Assembly (NCBI GenBank): GCA_945787595.1
Contig: CALZJV010000327.1
Location: 1 to 6,973, forward strand
DNA length: 6,973 nt
Source of the DNA: an uncultured Desulfobacterales bacterium
GTDB lineage: Bacteria > Desulfobacterota > Desulfobacteria > Desulfobacterales > JAFDCJ01
Direction of reading: 5' to 3'
Shown here: piece after piece, positions 1-6,440 of the stretch
Layout of the letters: each line of letters begins with the position of its first letter
Numbering within the stretch: the first letter of the stretch is position 1
Made by a program: the position numbers and the translations under genes
Notes under the pieces: generated by a model
Told to the model about the DNA's origin: nothing
Seen by the model: only the letters and a program-made list of their open reading frames with translations
The model's database searches: none

Positions 1-105
1 GTACCCATCAAAGCGGTCCTGGAAGAAGCAGGTTACTGGTATTCAATCAACAGCAAAAACAATATGGGGTTGGGAGAACCGGCCTTCAAATTTTACGATA
101 ACTAG
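1..105 (+). CDS. 3' end of an unidentified protein (partial)
   Basis: Frame 1 is open from the window edge for 34 codons and stops at TAG 103-105. The visible C-terminus ends in GLGEPAFKFYDN and carries an aromatic GYWYSIN stretch. I do not recognise the family from this tail, and no motif in it is diagnostic. The reading frame is credible because the next gene's ribosome binding site (AGGAGG) begins directly after the stop and the next start follows 12 nt later, as in a tightly packed operon. The start and most of the gene lie outside the window. It is probably co-transcribed with the Cys-rich gene that follows. Confidence 0.75.
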   Translation, partial: VPIKAVLEEAGYWYSINSKNNMGLGEPAFKFYDN

Positions 106-117
106 AGGAGGCTGACC

Positions 118-765
118 ATGACTCACAGCTTGCATCGGAGAGGGAGTTACGAGGAGCTGAAAAATGACTTTGTGGTACTGGGTTGCCCGGCGACGGGTGT
201 CAACAAGGTAGGGTCGGCCCCCAAGACACAGGAATTTCTGAGCATATGTTATAAACATGGGCCCATAAATCTGGGCGATATGAAAACCGGCAATATTTAC
301 AACACGACCATGGATGATATCCTGGCCAGTGTTACCGATGGAACCATCGTTCAGTGCACTTTTGATAACCGGGACAAGATTGTCAGCCTGCTCAAAGAAC
401 TGAATGACAGGAGACCCGGAATTTCAGTAATCATATCGGGTGTCACCGATGTTGTCCAGCAATGTATGCATGAGGCCGGACTGGGCCCGATTCATTCGCT
501 TGAATATTCGCTGGGAACATGGGGAGCCATTGAGAGATTACCGGATTACCCCATTTTAAAACTTCTGACCATGTGTGGGCATGCCATGATAGCCTCGGAT
601 CTGGTGGGTAAAATGATTCGAGACATCAAGCGTGGGCGCAGAACCATTAGAGACTGCTGCGCGGAGATGGCACAGTGCTGCACGTGCGGCAACTTCAATG
701 TCACACGTGGAGAAAATATTTTCAGAGAGGTGCTTTCCTCTTATACGGTCAAAAGTTTGTATTGA
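118..765 (+). CDS. Cys-rich protein of unknown function (215 aa)
   Basis: The ATG is preceded by AGGAGG at 106-111 with a 6-nt spacer, and it lies 12 nt after the upstream stop, so the start is well supported. I do not recognise the family. There is no signal peptide or membrane segment, so it should be cytoplasmic. The N-terminal part has a hydrophobic strand ending in a Cys (FVVLGCPATG, Cys23) and further single Cys at 44, 80 and 116. The C-terminal part is the distinctive region: MCGHAM (Cys153, His155), a basic stretch KRGRR, then Cys180-Cys181 and CCTCG (Cys187, 188, 190) followed by NFNVTRGENIF. That density of Cys and His suggests metal or Fe-S binding, or a thiol-based role; this is inference. 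It lies upstream of the FAD/ferredoxin/CODH-like module in the same direction, but a 243-nt repeat-bearing gap separates them. A CODH-accessory or redox role is possible but only from context. Confidence 0.85.
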   Translation: MTHSLHRRGSYEELKNDFVVLGCPATGVNKVGSAPKTQEFLSICYKHGPINLGDMKTGNIYNTTMDDILASVTDGTIVQCTFDNRDKIVSLLKELNDRRPGISVIISGVTDVVQQCMHEAGLGPIHSLEYSLGTWGAIERLPDYPILKLLTMCGHAMIASDLVGKMIRDIKRGRRTIRDCCAEMAQCCTCGNFNVTRGENIFREVLSSYTVKSLY

Positions 766-783
766 CCCGAGGGATAACCGAGA

Positions 784-985
784 ATTGAAGATTGAAGATT
801 TATGGATGTCGCTTCGCTCCGTCAATTTAATCTCTATTTAGTTATAGTTCCCCGCAGCCTGTTGCGACAAAATTTCTTTTGCATTAGATGATACCACGTG
901 ACTTACCGCGAGGGATTCGTTGATGTTTTTTTTAAAATGGAAGAATTCCTTAAATATTCAATCTTCAATCGAAAATCTTCAATCC
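784..985. repeat. Inverted-repeat-bounded intergenic element, copy A
   Basis: The left arm begins ATTGAAGATTGAAGATTT (784-801), a tandem of the unit ATTGAAG. The right end contains AAATCTTCAAT (973-983), the exact reverse complement of 791-801, plus an extra TTCAATCTTCAATC block from 957. The first 48 bases (784-831) match 4715-4762 at 42 of 48 positions. The interior contains CACGTG at 895-900 and a long T-run ending TTTAAAATGG near 940, which resembles TTTTTAAAATCG in copy B. No coding sequence is visible. The right end abuts the ribosome binding site of the FAD oxidoreductase gene. It behaves like a short non-autonomous dispersed repeat; a MITE-like origin is inferred. Confidence 0.65.
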
Positions 986-1008
986 AATAGCGCAGGAAGG
1001 AGAGAAAG

Positions 1009-2322
1009 ATGCGATATGCAGTGGTAGGAGGGAGCGCCGCGGCAGTGAGCGCGGTAGAGGCGATTCGGTCCGTTGACAGGTTAGCGCCAATCGATTTGTT
1101 CAGCGATGAAAAGACACCTCTTTTTTCAAGAGTTCTTCTCCCGTACTATGTAGCCGAAGAGCTTGCAAAACCGCTTTTAAATTTCAGATCTGCGGATTTT
1201 TTTAAGGATAACAACATCACCCCGCATATGGCAACCCGGGTTCAGGAAATTTTCTCTGATTCCAAAACCCTTGTAACAGAAGGTGGGGAGACTTATGAGT
1301 TTGACAAATTGCTCCTGGCCACTGGTGGTAATGCGATCATCCCCAATATTGGCGGCGTTGACAAGGAAGGTATCTCCGCTCTGAAAACCATGCAGGATGC
1401 GGAAAAGATCTATCACTTCAAAGGCGAAAGGGCGGTCGTCATCGGAGCGGGCAGCATCGGTGTCGAATCCTGTATCAGCCTGATGAGAAGGGGTGTCAGA
1501 GTCACCTTACTGGAGCAGCTCGGGCATGTCCTGCCGACGGTTTTTGATGATGAGGCCGCTACCATCATTAGAGGCGTCATCGAACAGATGGGAATCGAGG
1601 TGATCACCGGAGAGCGCGCTGTTGAATTTACCGGAAACGGCCATGTCCAAAGCGTTGTCACCAGTATGGGAGAAATCGAATGTGATAATGTTATTTTGTC
1701 CGTGGGCATTCGGCCGGCTGTAGAACTTGCAGAAAAGGCCGGCATAGAGATCGGCATGATGGGAGGTATCAGGACCGACGGCAATATGATGACCAGTTCG
1801 CGCGATATTTATGCGGCCGGAGATGTTTGCGAAACCTTTGATATTGCTCGCAATACGCCGTTTATCAATGCCATCTGGCCCATGGCTGTCGAACAGGGAC
1901 GGATTGCGGGACTGAATATGGTCGGCCAGGACACGCAGTATGCCGGATCCGTCAGGATGAATTCCATTGGAAACTTTATTGGTATTCCCGCCATGTCCAT
2001 GGGCGTCACCCGCACGGAAGAATGCTCATATGTCGATGTAGACTGCCATTTCCAGGAAATCAAGCGACGCACCCGGAACACCTACAAGAAACTTATCCTG
2101 AAAAACGGATGTATTGTCGGCGCTATTTTTATTGGGGTGGGACAAACCCAGAGATCCGGGCTCATATCGGTGCTTTTGAGGCGGCAAATCGACGTCTCCG
2201 ACTATGTTTCGGTGTTGATGAGCAACAATCTGAATTTCATGGATATTCTGCCGTTATTGAGACGAAACGGGGATAAATTCACCGAACCTGAATACAAAGA
2301 GTTGATGGATTCGGGGCTGTAA
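1009..2322 (+). CDS. FAD-dependent NAD(H) oxidoreductase (FNOR-like, CODH-cluster type)
   Basis: This is a pyridine-nucleotide-disulfide-oxidoreductase-fold flavoprotein expected to pass electrons between NAD(H) and a ferredoxin. Residues 3-20 form the FAD dinucleotide fold (YAVVGGSAAAVSAVEAIR), where Ala replaces the last Gly of the usual GxGxxG. Residues 141-169 form the NAD fold (VVIGAGSIGVES) ending in Glu169, which favours NADH over NADPH. RDIYAAGDV (265-273) is the second FAD-binding motif. The FSRVLLPYY segment (39-47) has no Cys, unlike CoA-disulfide reductases and NADH peroxidases with a catalytic Cys near 43, so it resembles NirB-type or FNOR reductases. The start has a purine-rich site (AGGAAGGAGAG) ending about 5 nt upstream. 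Such a protein next to CooF-like and CooS-like genes matches the known CooS-CooF-FNOR arrangement, here in the order FNOR, CooF, CooS. Family assignment is firm; the physiological partner is inferred. Confidence 0.93.
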   Translation: MRYAVVGGSAAAVSAVEAIRSVDRLAPIDLFSDEKTPLFSRVLLPYYVAEELAKPLLNFRSADFFKDNNITPHMATRVQEIFSDSKTLVTEGGETYEFDKLLLATGGNAIIPNIGGVDKEGISALKTMQDAEKIYHFKGERAVVIGAGSIGVESCISLMRRGVRVTLLEQLGHVLPTVFDDEAATIIRGVIEQMGIEVITGERAVEFTGNGHVQSVVTSMGEIECDNVILSVGIRPAVELAEKAGIEIGMMGGIRTDGNMMTSSRDIYAAGDVCETFDIARNTPFINAIWPMAVEQGRIAGLNMVGQDTQYAGSVRMNSIGNFIGIPAMSMGVTRTEECSYVDVDCHFQEIKRRTRNTYKKLILKNGCIVGAIFIGVGQTQRSGLISVLLRRQIDVSDYVSVLMSNNLNFMDILPLLRRNGDKFTEPEYKELMDSGL

Positions 2323-2467
2323 AAAGAATATGGAATGCGGAAAGAAAAACGGGCACAGGTTGAACGATTTTAGGAGAGTAAGGCATAATTGGCCTGAACG
2401 CCAACCCACCCGGTCATAAAAGGTAACCCTGAACGGGAAACGTTGAACCTATGAACCTTTTTCCGAT

Positions 2468-2479
2468 GAGGAGGAGAAA
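2468..2479 (+). promoter_or_regulatory. Strong ribosome binding site selecting a TTG start
   Basis: GAGGAGGAG (2468-2476) contains GGAGG at 2470-2474, 5 nt before TTG at 2480. No in-frame ATG exists nearby: ATGs at 2451 and 2466 are in other frames. The first Fe-S cysteine is only 11 residues from this TTG, which agrees with ferredoxin N-termini, so TTG is the likely start. Confidence 0.75.
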
Positions 2480-2929
2480 TTGCAAGTTATAAAGGTAGAT
2501 CCGAAAAAATGCACGGGATGCCACCAATGCGAGCTGTGGTGCGGGACGGAGATAGCATCCGTAACAAAGGAGCTGTACCAGGCCATTAATGAAGAGCCGC
2601 AGCCGGTGGCCCGCGTGTATGTGGAAGGCAAAAAGCTTGCCCTTCAGTGCCGACATTGTATGGAGGCGCCTTGTCTGGATGCCTGCCCCAATGGTACGAT
2701 GCGCCGCGATCCTAAAACGGAACTGGTTTATGTTCACGAACCGACATGCATTGCCTGCTGGATGTGTGTGATGGTATGCCCTTTCGGCATCATTAACCCC
2801 TCGCCGACGTACAAGGTCGCTATTAAATGTGATCGTTGCCGCAATATGGGATACCCTATATGCGCGGAGGTATGCCCTACCGATGCCATCACCGTTGAAG
2901 ATCGCAAAGATTATCGCAAGGTATTTTAA
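2480..2929 (+). CDS. cooF: CooF-like polyferredoxin with four [4Fe-4S] clusters
   Basis: This small iron-sulfur protein (149 aa) has sixteen cysteines, enough for four [4Fe-4S] clusters: Cys11, 14, 17, 21 (CTGCHQCELWC), Cys57, 60, 65, 69 (CRHCMEAPCLDAC), Cys90, 93, 96, 100 (CIACWMCVMVC), and Cys117, 120, 128, 132. That layout is shared by CooF, HycB and DmsB-like electron-transfer subunits, which shuttle electrons between a catalytic subunit and a redox partner. There is no signal peptide, so it is cytoplasmic. It is shorter than CooF of Rhodospirillum (about 190 aa, from memory) but retains every cluster motif. Translation starts at TTG. The gene lies 157 nt after the flavoprotein gene and only 12 nt before the CODH-like gene, so coupling with the latter is almost certain. 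The symbol rests on gene order and domain type and does not prove a role in CO metabolism. Confidence 0.92.
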   Translation: MQVIKVDPKKCTGCHQCELWCGTEIASVTKELYQAINEEPQPVARVYVEGKKLALQCRHCMEAPCLDACPNGTMRRDPKTELVYVHEPTCIACWMCVMVCPFGIINPSPTYKVAIKCDRCRNMGYPICAEVCPTDAITVEDRKDYRKVF

Positions 2930-2941
2930 AAGGAGAAAAAT

Positions 2942-4639
2942 ATGGAGTTTATCCAGAGGAAAACCGCCGATCGCGCGGTCAGCCATTTTTTGCTGAAAGC
3001 AGCAGACCAGGAAATAACCCTGACCTGGGATCGTTTTGAGAGTCAACTTCCCGAATGCGGTTTCTGTGAATCCGGCCTGAGCTGTCGGGACTGCCTTCAG
3101 GGTCCCTGTATCAGCCATCCATTTCGGGGGCAAAGCAAACTGGGCGTATGCGGTAAAGACAAAGACACCCTTGCAGTTCAAACTTTGATGAGACTGGTTC
3201 TCAAAGGAACGATGTCCTGTTTGGACCAGTTGAATGATTTTGTAGATAGTGTAAAAGCCGGAAAAATTAAGCCCGCTGACAAAGATCGGGCAGCGCAAAC
3301 CATCAAAGCAATTCAAAATCTGCTTGCCAACGGAGACTCTGAGGTCGTCAATGAGTTTCCCGCCGACCTGGTTGAAAACTGGAAGGCGGCAGGGATCCTC
3401 CCCCAAGGCATCGCCAGAGATATTTTCAAGGCGTTTCAGAAGCTGGAGGGCGGAATTTGCGAAATGGAAGAAACCCTTTTGTGGACCTTCAAGACGTCCC
3501 TTTTGGGGTGCATGGCCGACAGGCTCCAGAGAGTCTTAAAGGCAGCGGTTTTTGGAGACACCGTCGCATCAGAGTTGGAAGTCAACCTGGGCGTTCTGCC
3601 AAAGGATGCACCCACAATCCTTTTTTATGGTCATATTTCACCGGTCCTTAAACAAAAGATCGCTGCAGCGGCCCAGGAGAAAAATGTCAGCGTGATGGGC
3701 GTATGCACCGATCCGCTGCTGCCGCCGTATCGTTTTTTTCCGGCTACAACGGCTGCATCCCAGGAAATTCCATTGATGACGGGGACCGTTGATCTGATTG
3801 TGACCGGCCATCAATTTGTCAATCCCTCTTTGGCGGAGGTCGCTAAAGACTGGAAGGTGGCCCTGATTCCGGCAGACGGATTGGAAGACAATGGGGACCT
3901 GGATGCATTTGCCCGACAAATCGTGGAACAGGCCGGCAATACATTTGAAATTCGGCAAAACATCCCCAAGGATTTACCCATGGTGAAAGAGCCGGCTGTC
4001 ATGGGCTTTTCTGCGGCTGATATGGACGTCAAGAAAATTGCGGCCGCCCTGGAGAGTGGAAAAATCAATGGCGTCGCGATCCTTGCCGGCAGTAACAACG
4101 TCAAATATACCCAGGATGAAATCCTGGCCACCGTTGCAAAGGAGTTTCTGTCGAACGGCATCCTCTGCATTTCCGATGGGGAGGCAAGTGTAAGCCTGGC
4201 GAAATACAGACTGCTGGATCCAGCCCGACAAAAGAAGGATTGCAATCAAGGGTTGGCAGATCTGCTGGCCTCTTTAGGGGACAATGTGCCGGCTGTAATT
4301 GATTGGAGCATGACGGATTTCCTAGTGGCACTGTCCGGTGTCACAGAAAAGTCGCTTTCAGATTATCCGATTGGTGCATATTTTCCCGAAGCCAGCCGGA
4401 CAGTGGAGGTCACCAAGGCAATGTGGACAGTTGCCATGGGAGTCTCGACTTATTTTTGGCCCTGTCTGCCGGTCACCGGAAGTCCGAAAACTCAAGAGGC
4501 ATTAAGCGGGTTTTGTGAGGAAAAATTCGGGGCATCGCTGCATGTCATCACCCAAAAAATAGATGCCCGCACAAAAGCGGGCTATTTCCTGAAAACCATT
4601 AAAGCGCCGGCTGTCTTGTCGGGCAAGGCCTGGGAATGA
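2942..4639 (+). CDS. Divergent CO dehydrogenase-family (CooS-like) protein lacking most C-cluster ligands
   Basis: This cytoplasmic Fe-S protein of 565 aa belongs to the anaerobic Ni-CO dehydrogenase catalytic family, normally about 630-640 aa. AGGAG at 2931-2935 precedes the ATG by 6 nt. Residues 36-80 match the family strongly (CRDCLQGPC, GVCGKDKDT): Cys48, 51, 56 and 70 would hold the B-cluster, and Cys39 and Cys42 would hold a D-cluster as CX2C. Later family landmarks are FYGHISPVL (His231), GVCTDP (Cys255), QFVNPSL, LAGSNNVK (381-388), AYFPEA and LPVTGSP (509-514). Hand alignment to CODH-II of Carboxydothermus, numbered from memory, gives His261 kept as His231 and Cys295 kept as Cys255. 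Cys333 becomes Phe292, Cys446 becomes Ser384, Cys476 becomes Glu414, Cys526 becomes Met457, Lys563 becomes Trp495, and His93 and His96 become Cys93 and Gln96. A normal NiFe4S4 C-cluster should therefore not form. The frame is intact and the domain order is preserved, so I read it as a maintained, non-CO-oxidising paralogue of unknown activity. Confidence 0.93.
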   Translation: MEFIQRKTADRAVSHFLLKAADQEITLTWDRFESQLPECGFCESGLSCRDCLQGPCISHPFRGQSKLGVCGKDKDTLAVQTLMRLVLKGTMSCLDQLNDFVDSVKAGKIKPADKDRAAQTIKAIQNLLANGDSEVVNEFPADLVENWKAAGILPQGIARDIFKAFQKLEGGICEMEETLLWTFKTSLLGCMADRLQRVLKAAVFGDTVASELEVNLGVLPKDAPTILFYGHISPVLKQKIAAAAQEKNVSVMGVCTDPLLPPYRFFPATTAASQEIPLMTGTVDLIVTGHQFVNPSLAEVAKDWKVALIPADGLEDNGDLDAFARQIVEQAGNTFEIRQNIPKDLPMVKEPAVMGFSAADMDVKKIAAALESGKINGVAILAGSNNVKYTQDEILATVAKEFLSNGILCISDGEASVSLAKYRLLDPARQKKDCNQGLADLLASLGDNVPAVIDWSMTDFLVALSGVTEKSLSDYPIGAYFPEASRTVEVTKAMWTVAMGVSTYFWPCLPVTGSPKTQEALSGFCEEKFGASLHVITQKIDARTKAGYFLKTIKAPAVLSGKAWE

Positions 4640-4714
4640 ATCTTTGATGGATTTTCTAACTCTGATAAGCCGGTTGTAGCGAAGCGCAAATCCAGCTCAA
4701 TCGGGGAATTGACG

Positions 4715-4837
4715 ATTGAAGATTGAAGATTTGTAGAAGTCGCTTTGCTTCGTCATTTTAATAGTCGTTCTTTTTAAAATCGATCCGCCAGGGGCGGACC
4801 TTAAATCTTCAATATTCATTTAAAAATATTCAATCGA
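4715..4837. repeat. Inverted-repeat-bounded intergenic element, copy B
   Basis: Copy B opens with the same ATTGAAGATTGAAGATTT as copy A and matches it at 42 of 48 bases over 4715-4762. Left arm ATTGAAGATTT (4722-4732) is the perfect reverse complement of AAATCTTCAAT at 4803-4813. A further AATATTCAATC block near the right end also occurs in copy A (953-963). The interior is shorter than in copy A (about 70 nt between arms instead of 170) and contains the hairpin TCCGCC-AGG-GGCGGA at 4784-4798. It lies between the CODH-like and aminotransferase genes, and no coding sequence is visible. Confidence 0.65.
4784..4798. other. GC-rich hairpin TCCGCC-AGG-GGCGGA
   Basis: A perfect 6-bp stem with a 3-nt loop lies inside repeat copy B. 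It has no following T-run, so it is not a typical intrinsic terminator. A related stem (CCGCC-GCA-GGCGG) occurs at 6362-6374, which suggests a recurrent hairpin motif of this genome. Confidence 0.6.
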
Positions 4838-4869
4838 TGGAAGCTGGCAGCTGCCAGAACTCGATGTTC

Positions 4870-4881
4870 GGAGGATTCTAC
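4870..4881 (+). promoter_or_regulatory. Ribosome binding site deciding the aminotransferase start
   Basis: GGAGG (4870-4874) lies 7 nt before ATG 4882. Earlier in-frame ATGs at 4837 and 4864 have no comparable site, and the family normally begins close to the GRHFLQIPGPTNVP motif. Confidence 0.75.
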
Positions 4882-6060
4882 ATGGCTTTCAAAAGCGGAC
4901 GTCATTTTCTTCAAATTCCAGGCCCTACCAATGTTCCCCAGCGGGTATTGCGGGCTCTCAGCCGATCCACCATCGATCACCGGGGACCGGAATTTGCCAA
5001 GCTTACACTGGAGGTTCTGGCAGGGCTCCAACGGATTTTTCAAACCTCCGGACCGGTCGTTATTTATCCATCTTCCGGAACCGGCGCCTGGGAAGCGGCA
5101 CTGGCAAATACCCTTTCAGCGGGCGATAAAGTATTGATGTTCGAGACTGGACATTTCGCCACCTTGTGGCGCAACATGGCCTCGTCTTTAGGCCTCGAAG
5201 TCGATTTTGTCCCCACCGATTGGCGTCACGGCGTGGACCCGGGAGTGGTCGAAGAAAAACTCGTTGAAGACCGGGACCACCGGATTAAATCTGTTATGGC
5301 CGTGCACAACGAAACCTCCACTGGGGTAACCAGTCGGATTCCCTTGATCAGAGAAGCCATGGACCGCGCAAAACATCCGGCCCTGTTAATGGTGGATACG
5401 ATCTCATCACTGGCCTCGATAGAATATCGGCACGAACAATGGGGGGTGGATGTGACGGTGGGCTGTTCTCAAAAGGGTCTCATGTTACCTCCGGGGCTTG
5501 GCTTAAATGCTATCAGCGAAAAGGCCTTGCACGCATCCGGATCGGCCAAACTGCCCAGGTCTTTCTGGGATTGGCAGACCATACTTACTGCCAATAAACA
5601 GGGTTTCTTTCCGTACACGCCGGCAACCAATCTGCTGTATGGCCTGCAGCAAGCGATTCAAATGCTGGAAGAGGAAGGGCTGCAAAACGTTTTTGAGCGG
5701 CATGATCGACATGCAGAAGCCACCCGTCGGGCCGTGCGTGCCTGGGGGCTCGAAGTTCTCTGTGCCGATCCGGCTGAATACAGTAGTTCTCTGACCGCGG
5801 TTATGATGCCTCAGGGCTTTGACGCGGATAAGTTGCTCGCATTGATCTTAAATAAATTTGATATGTGCCTTGGTATCGGGCTGGGAAAAGTAAAAGGAAA
5901 AATTTTTCGGATCGGCCACCTGGGTTATTTCAACGATCTAATGCTGGCCGGGACCCTTTCGGGCCTGGAGATGGGACTTTCTCTGGCCGGCATTCCATTT
6001 TCAAAGGGGGGTGTTGCTGAAGCACTAGATTATCTTGAGGGCACTTTGAAGGGAAGCTAG
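4882..6060 (+). CDS. Class V PLP aminotransferase, serine/alanine/aspartate-glyoxylate type
   Basis: The protein (392 aa, the usual length for the family) is a cytoplasmic PLP-dependent fold-type I aminotransferase expected to transfer an amino group from a small amino acid to glyoxylate, giving glycine. It begins GRHFLQIPGPTNVP (7-20), the family N-terminal signature. SSGTGAWEAAL (64-74) is the PLP phosphate-binding region, VHNETSTGV (141-149) follows, VDTISSLAS (171-179) supplies Asp172 to the PLP ring nitrogen, and SQKGLMLPPG (196-205) contains the Schiff-base Lys198. YTPATNLLYGL (245-255) and FRIGHLG (342-348), with Arg343 as likely carboxylate ligand, complete the set. Cys195 replaces a Gly common before SQKG. 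The sequence cannot separate serine-glyoxylate (SgaA), alanine-glyoxylate or aspartate-glyoxylate (BhcA) specificity. The gene is flanked by repeat-bearing gaps of 242 and 464 nt, so it may be its own transcription unit. I infer a link to assimilation or disposal of C2 compounds or serine, but no other gene of those pathways is visible here. Confidence 0.94.
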   Translation: MAFKSGRHFLQIPGPTNVPQRVLRALSRSTIDHRGPEFAKLTLEVLAGLQRIFQTSGPVVIYPSSGTGAWEAALANTLSAGDKVLMFETGHFATLWRNMASSLGLEVDFVPTDWRHGVDPGVVEEKLVEDRDHRIKSVMAVHNETSTGVTSRIPLIREAMDRAKHPALLMVDTISSLASIEYRHEQWGVDVTVGCSQKGLMLPPGLGLNAISEKALHASGSAKLPRSFWDWQTILTANKQGFFPYTPATNLLYGLQQAIQMLEEEGLQNVFERHDRHAEATRRAVRAWGLEVLCADPAEYSSSLTAVMMPQGFDADKLLALILNKFDMCLGIGLGKVKGKIFRIGHLGYFNDLMLAGTLSGLEMGLSLAGIPFSKGGVAEALDYLEGTLKGS

Positions 6061-6160
6061 TTCGGATGATTCAGGGATCGGCTTGTTTATAAAATTTCGG
6101 ATCAATATCCTAAAGAAAGACATTGAGGTCAGACCTGGTTGAATAGTTTACTGGTTTACT

Positions 6161-6280
6161 GGTTGATTAGGTAAATTATAGTCATAAGTTTAGAATGTTA
6201 CGATTGTTAAAACATGAAGTGTCCAATTATTTTGCAAATATGGGATAACTCTATATTTACAACCAATCAACTAATCAACC
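6161..6280. repeat. Inverted repeat pair around an AT-rich core
   Basis: GGTTGATTAG (6161-6170) is the perfect reverse complement of CTAATCAACC (6271-6280). Each arm sits in short tandem variants of itself: GTTTACTGGTTTACTGGTTG on the left, and ACCAATCAACTAATCAACC then AATCAAC on the right. The unit differs from the ATTGAAG arms of copies A and B, but the plan is the same: short tandem arms, inverted, flanking an AT-rich core in a gap between genes. Confidence 0.55.
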
Positions 6281-6301
6281 AATCAACGATATCTAAAGGT
6301 A

Positions 6302-6381
6302 GGGTTTCGACCGAACCCCAATGGGCGATTCGCCGCTGCGATACTGGTAAGTGAGGTTGAACCGCCGCAGGCGGAGCAACC
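6302..6381. other. Cluster of three hairpins (possible dispersed repeat or structured RNA)
   Basis: Three stems follow in series: GGGTT/AACCC (6302-6306 with 6314-6318), GGCG/CGCC (6324-6327 with 6331-6334), and GGTTG-AA-CCGCC-GCA-GGCGG-AG-CAACC (6355-6381), whose two 5-bp stems are separated by a symmetric 2x2 internal loop. Composition is distinctly more GC-rich than the AT-rich sequence just before it. No T-run follows any stem. It could be a REP-like element or part of an upstream leader; I cannot decide from one copy. Confidence 0.5.
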
Positions 6382-6440
6382 CAACATCTGACCGGTCTAA
6401 CGCCGTGGACATTATAAACCAAAGAGACTCTAATGCGTTT

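Noticed and set aside
784..801. CRISPR-like repeat
   Set aside because: The ATTGAAG units are adjacent tandems without spacers and pair with inverted arms; there is no regular repeat-spacer array and no cas gene.
2414..3406. 330-codon open frame on the minus strand
   Set aside because: It lies antisense to the ferredoxin and CODH-like genes, which have clear motifs and ribosome binding sites; it is an antisense shadow with no recognisable domain.
2942..4639. Calling this gene an active CO dehydrogenase (cooS)
   Set aside because: Overall similarity would give that label, but most C-cluster ligands and the catalytic Lys are replaced, so the name would imply an unsupported activity.
4784..4798. 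Intrinsic terminator after the CODH-like gene
   Set aside because: The stem is strong but is followed by ACCTTAAATC rather than a T-run, and a similar hairpin occurs at 6362-6374 in a different context.
4837..4881. Upstream start for the aminotransferase
   Set aside because: The extra 15 residues (MEAGSCQNS...) overlap the end of the repeat element and are unlike the family N-terminus; ATG 4882 has GGAGG 7 nt upstream.
6195..6248. 17-codon ORF (MLRLLKHEV...)
   Set aside because: It has no ribosome binding site and lies within the AT-rich core between the inverted repeats; chance explains it.
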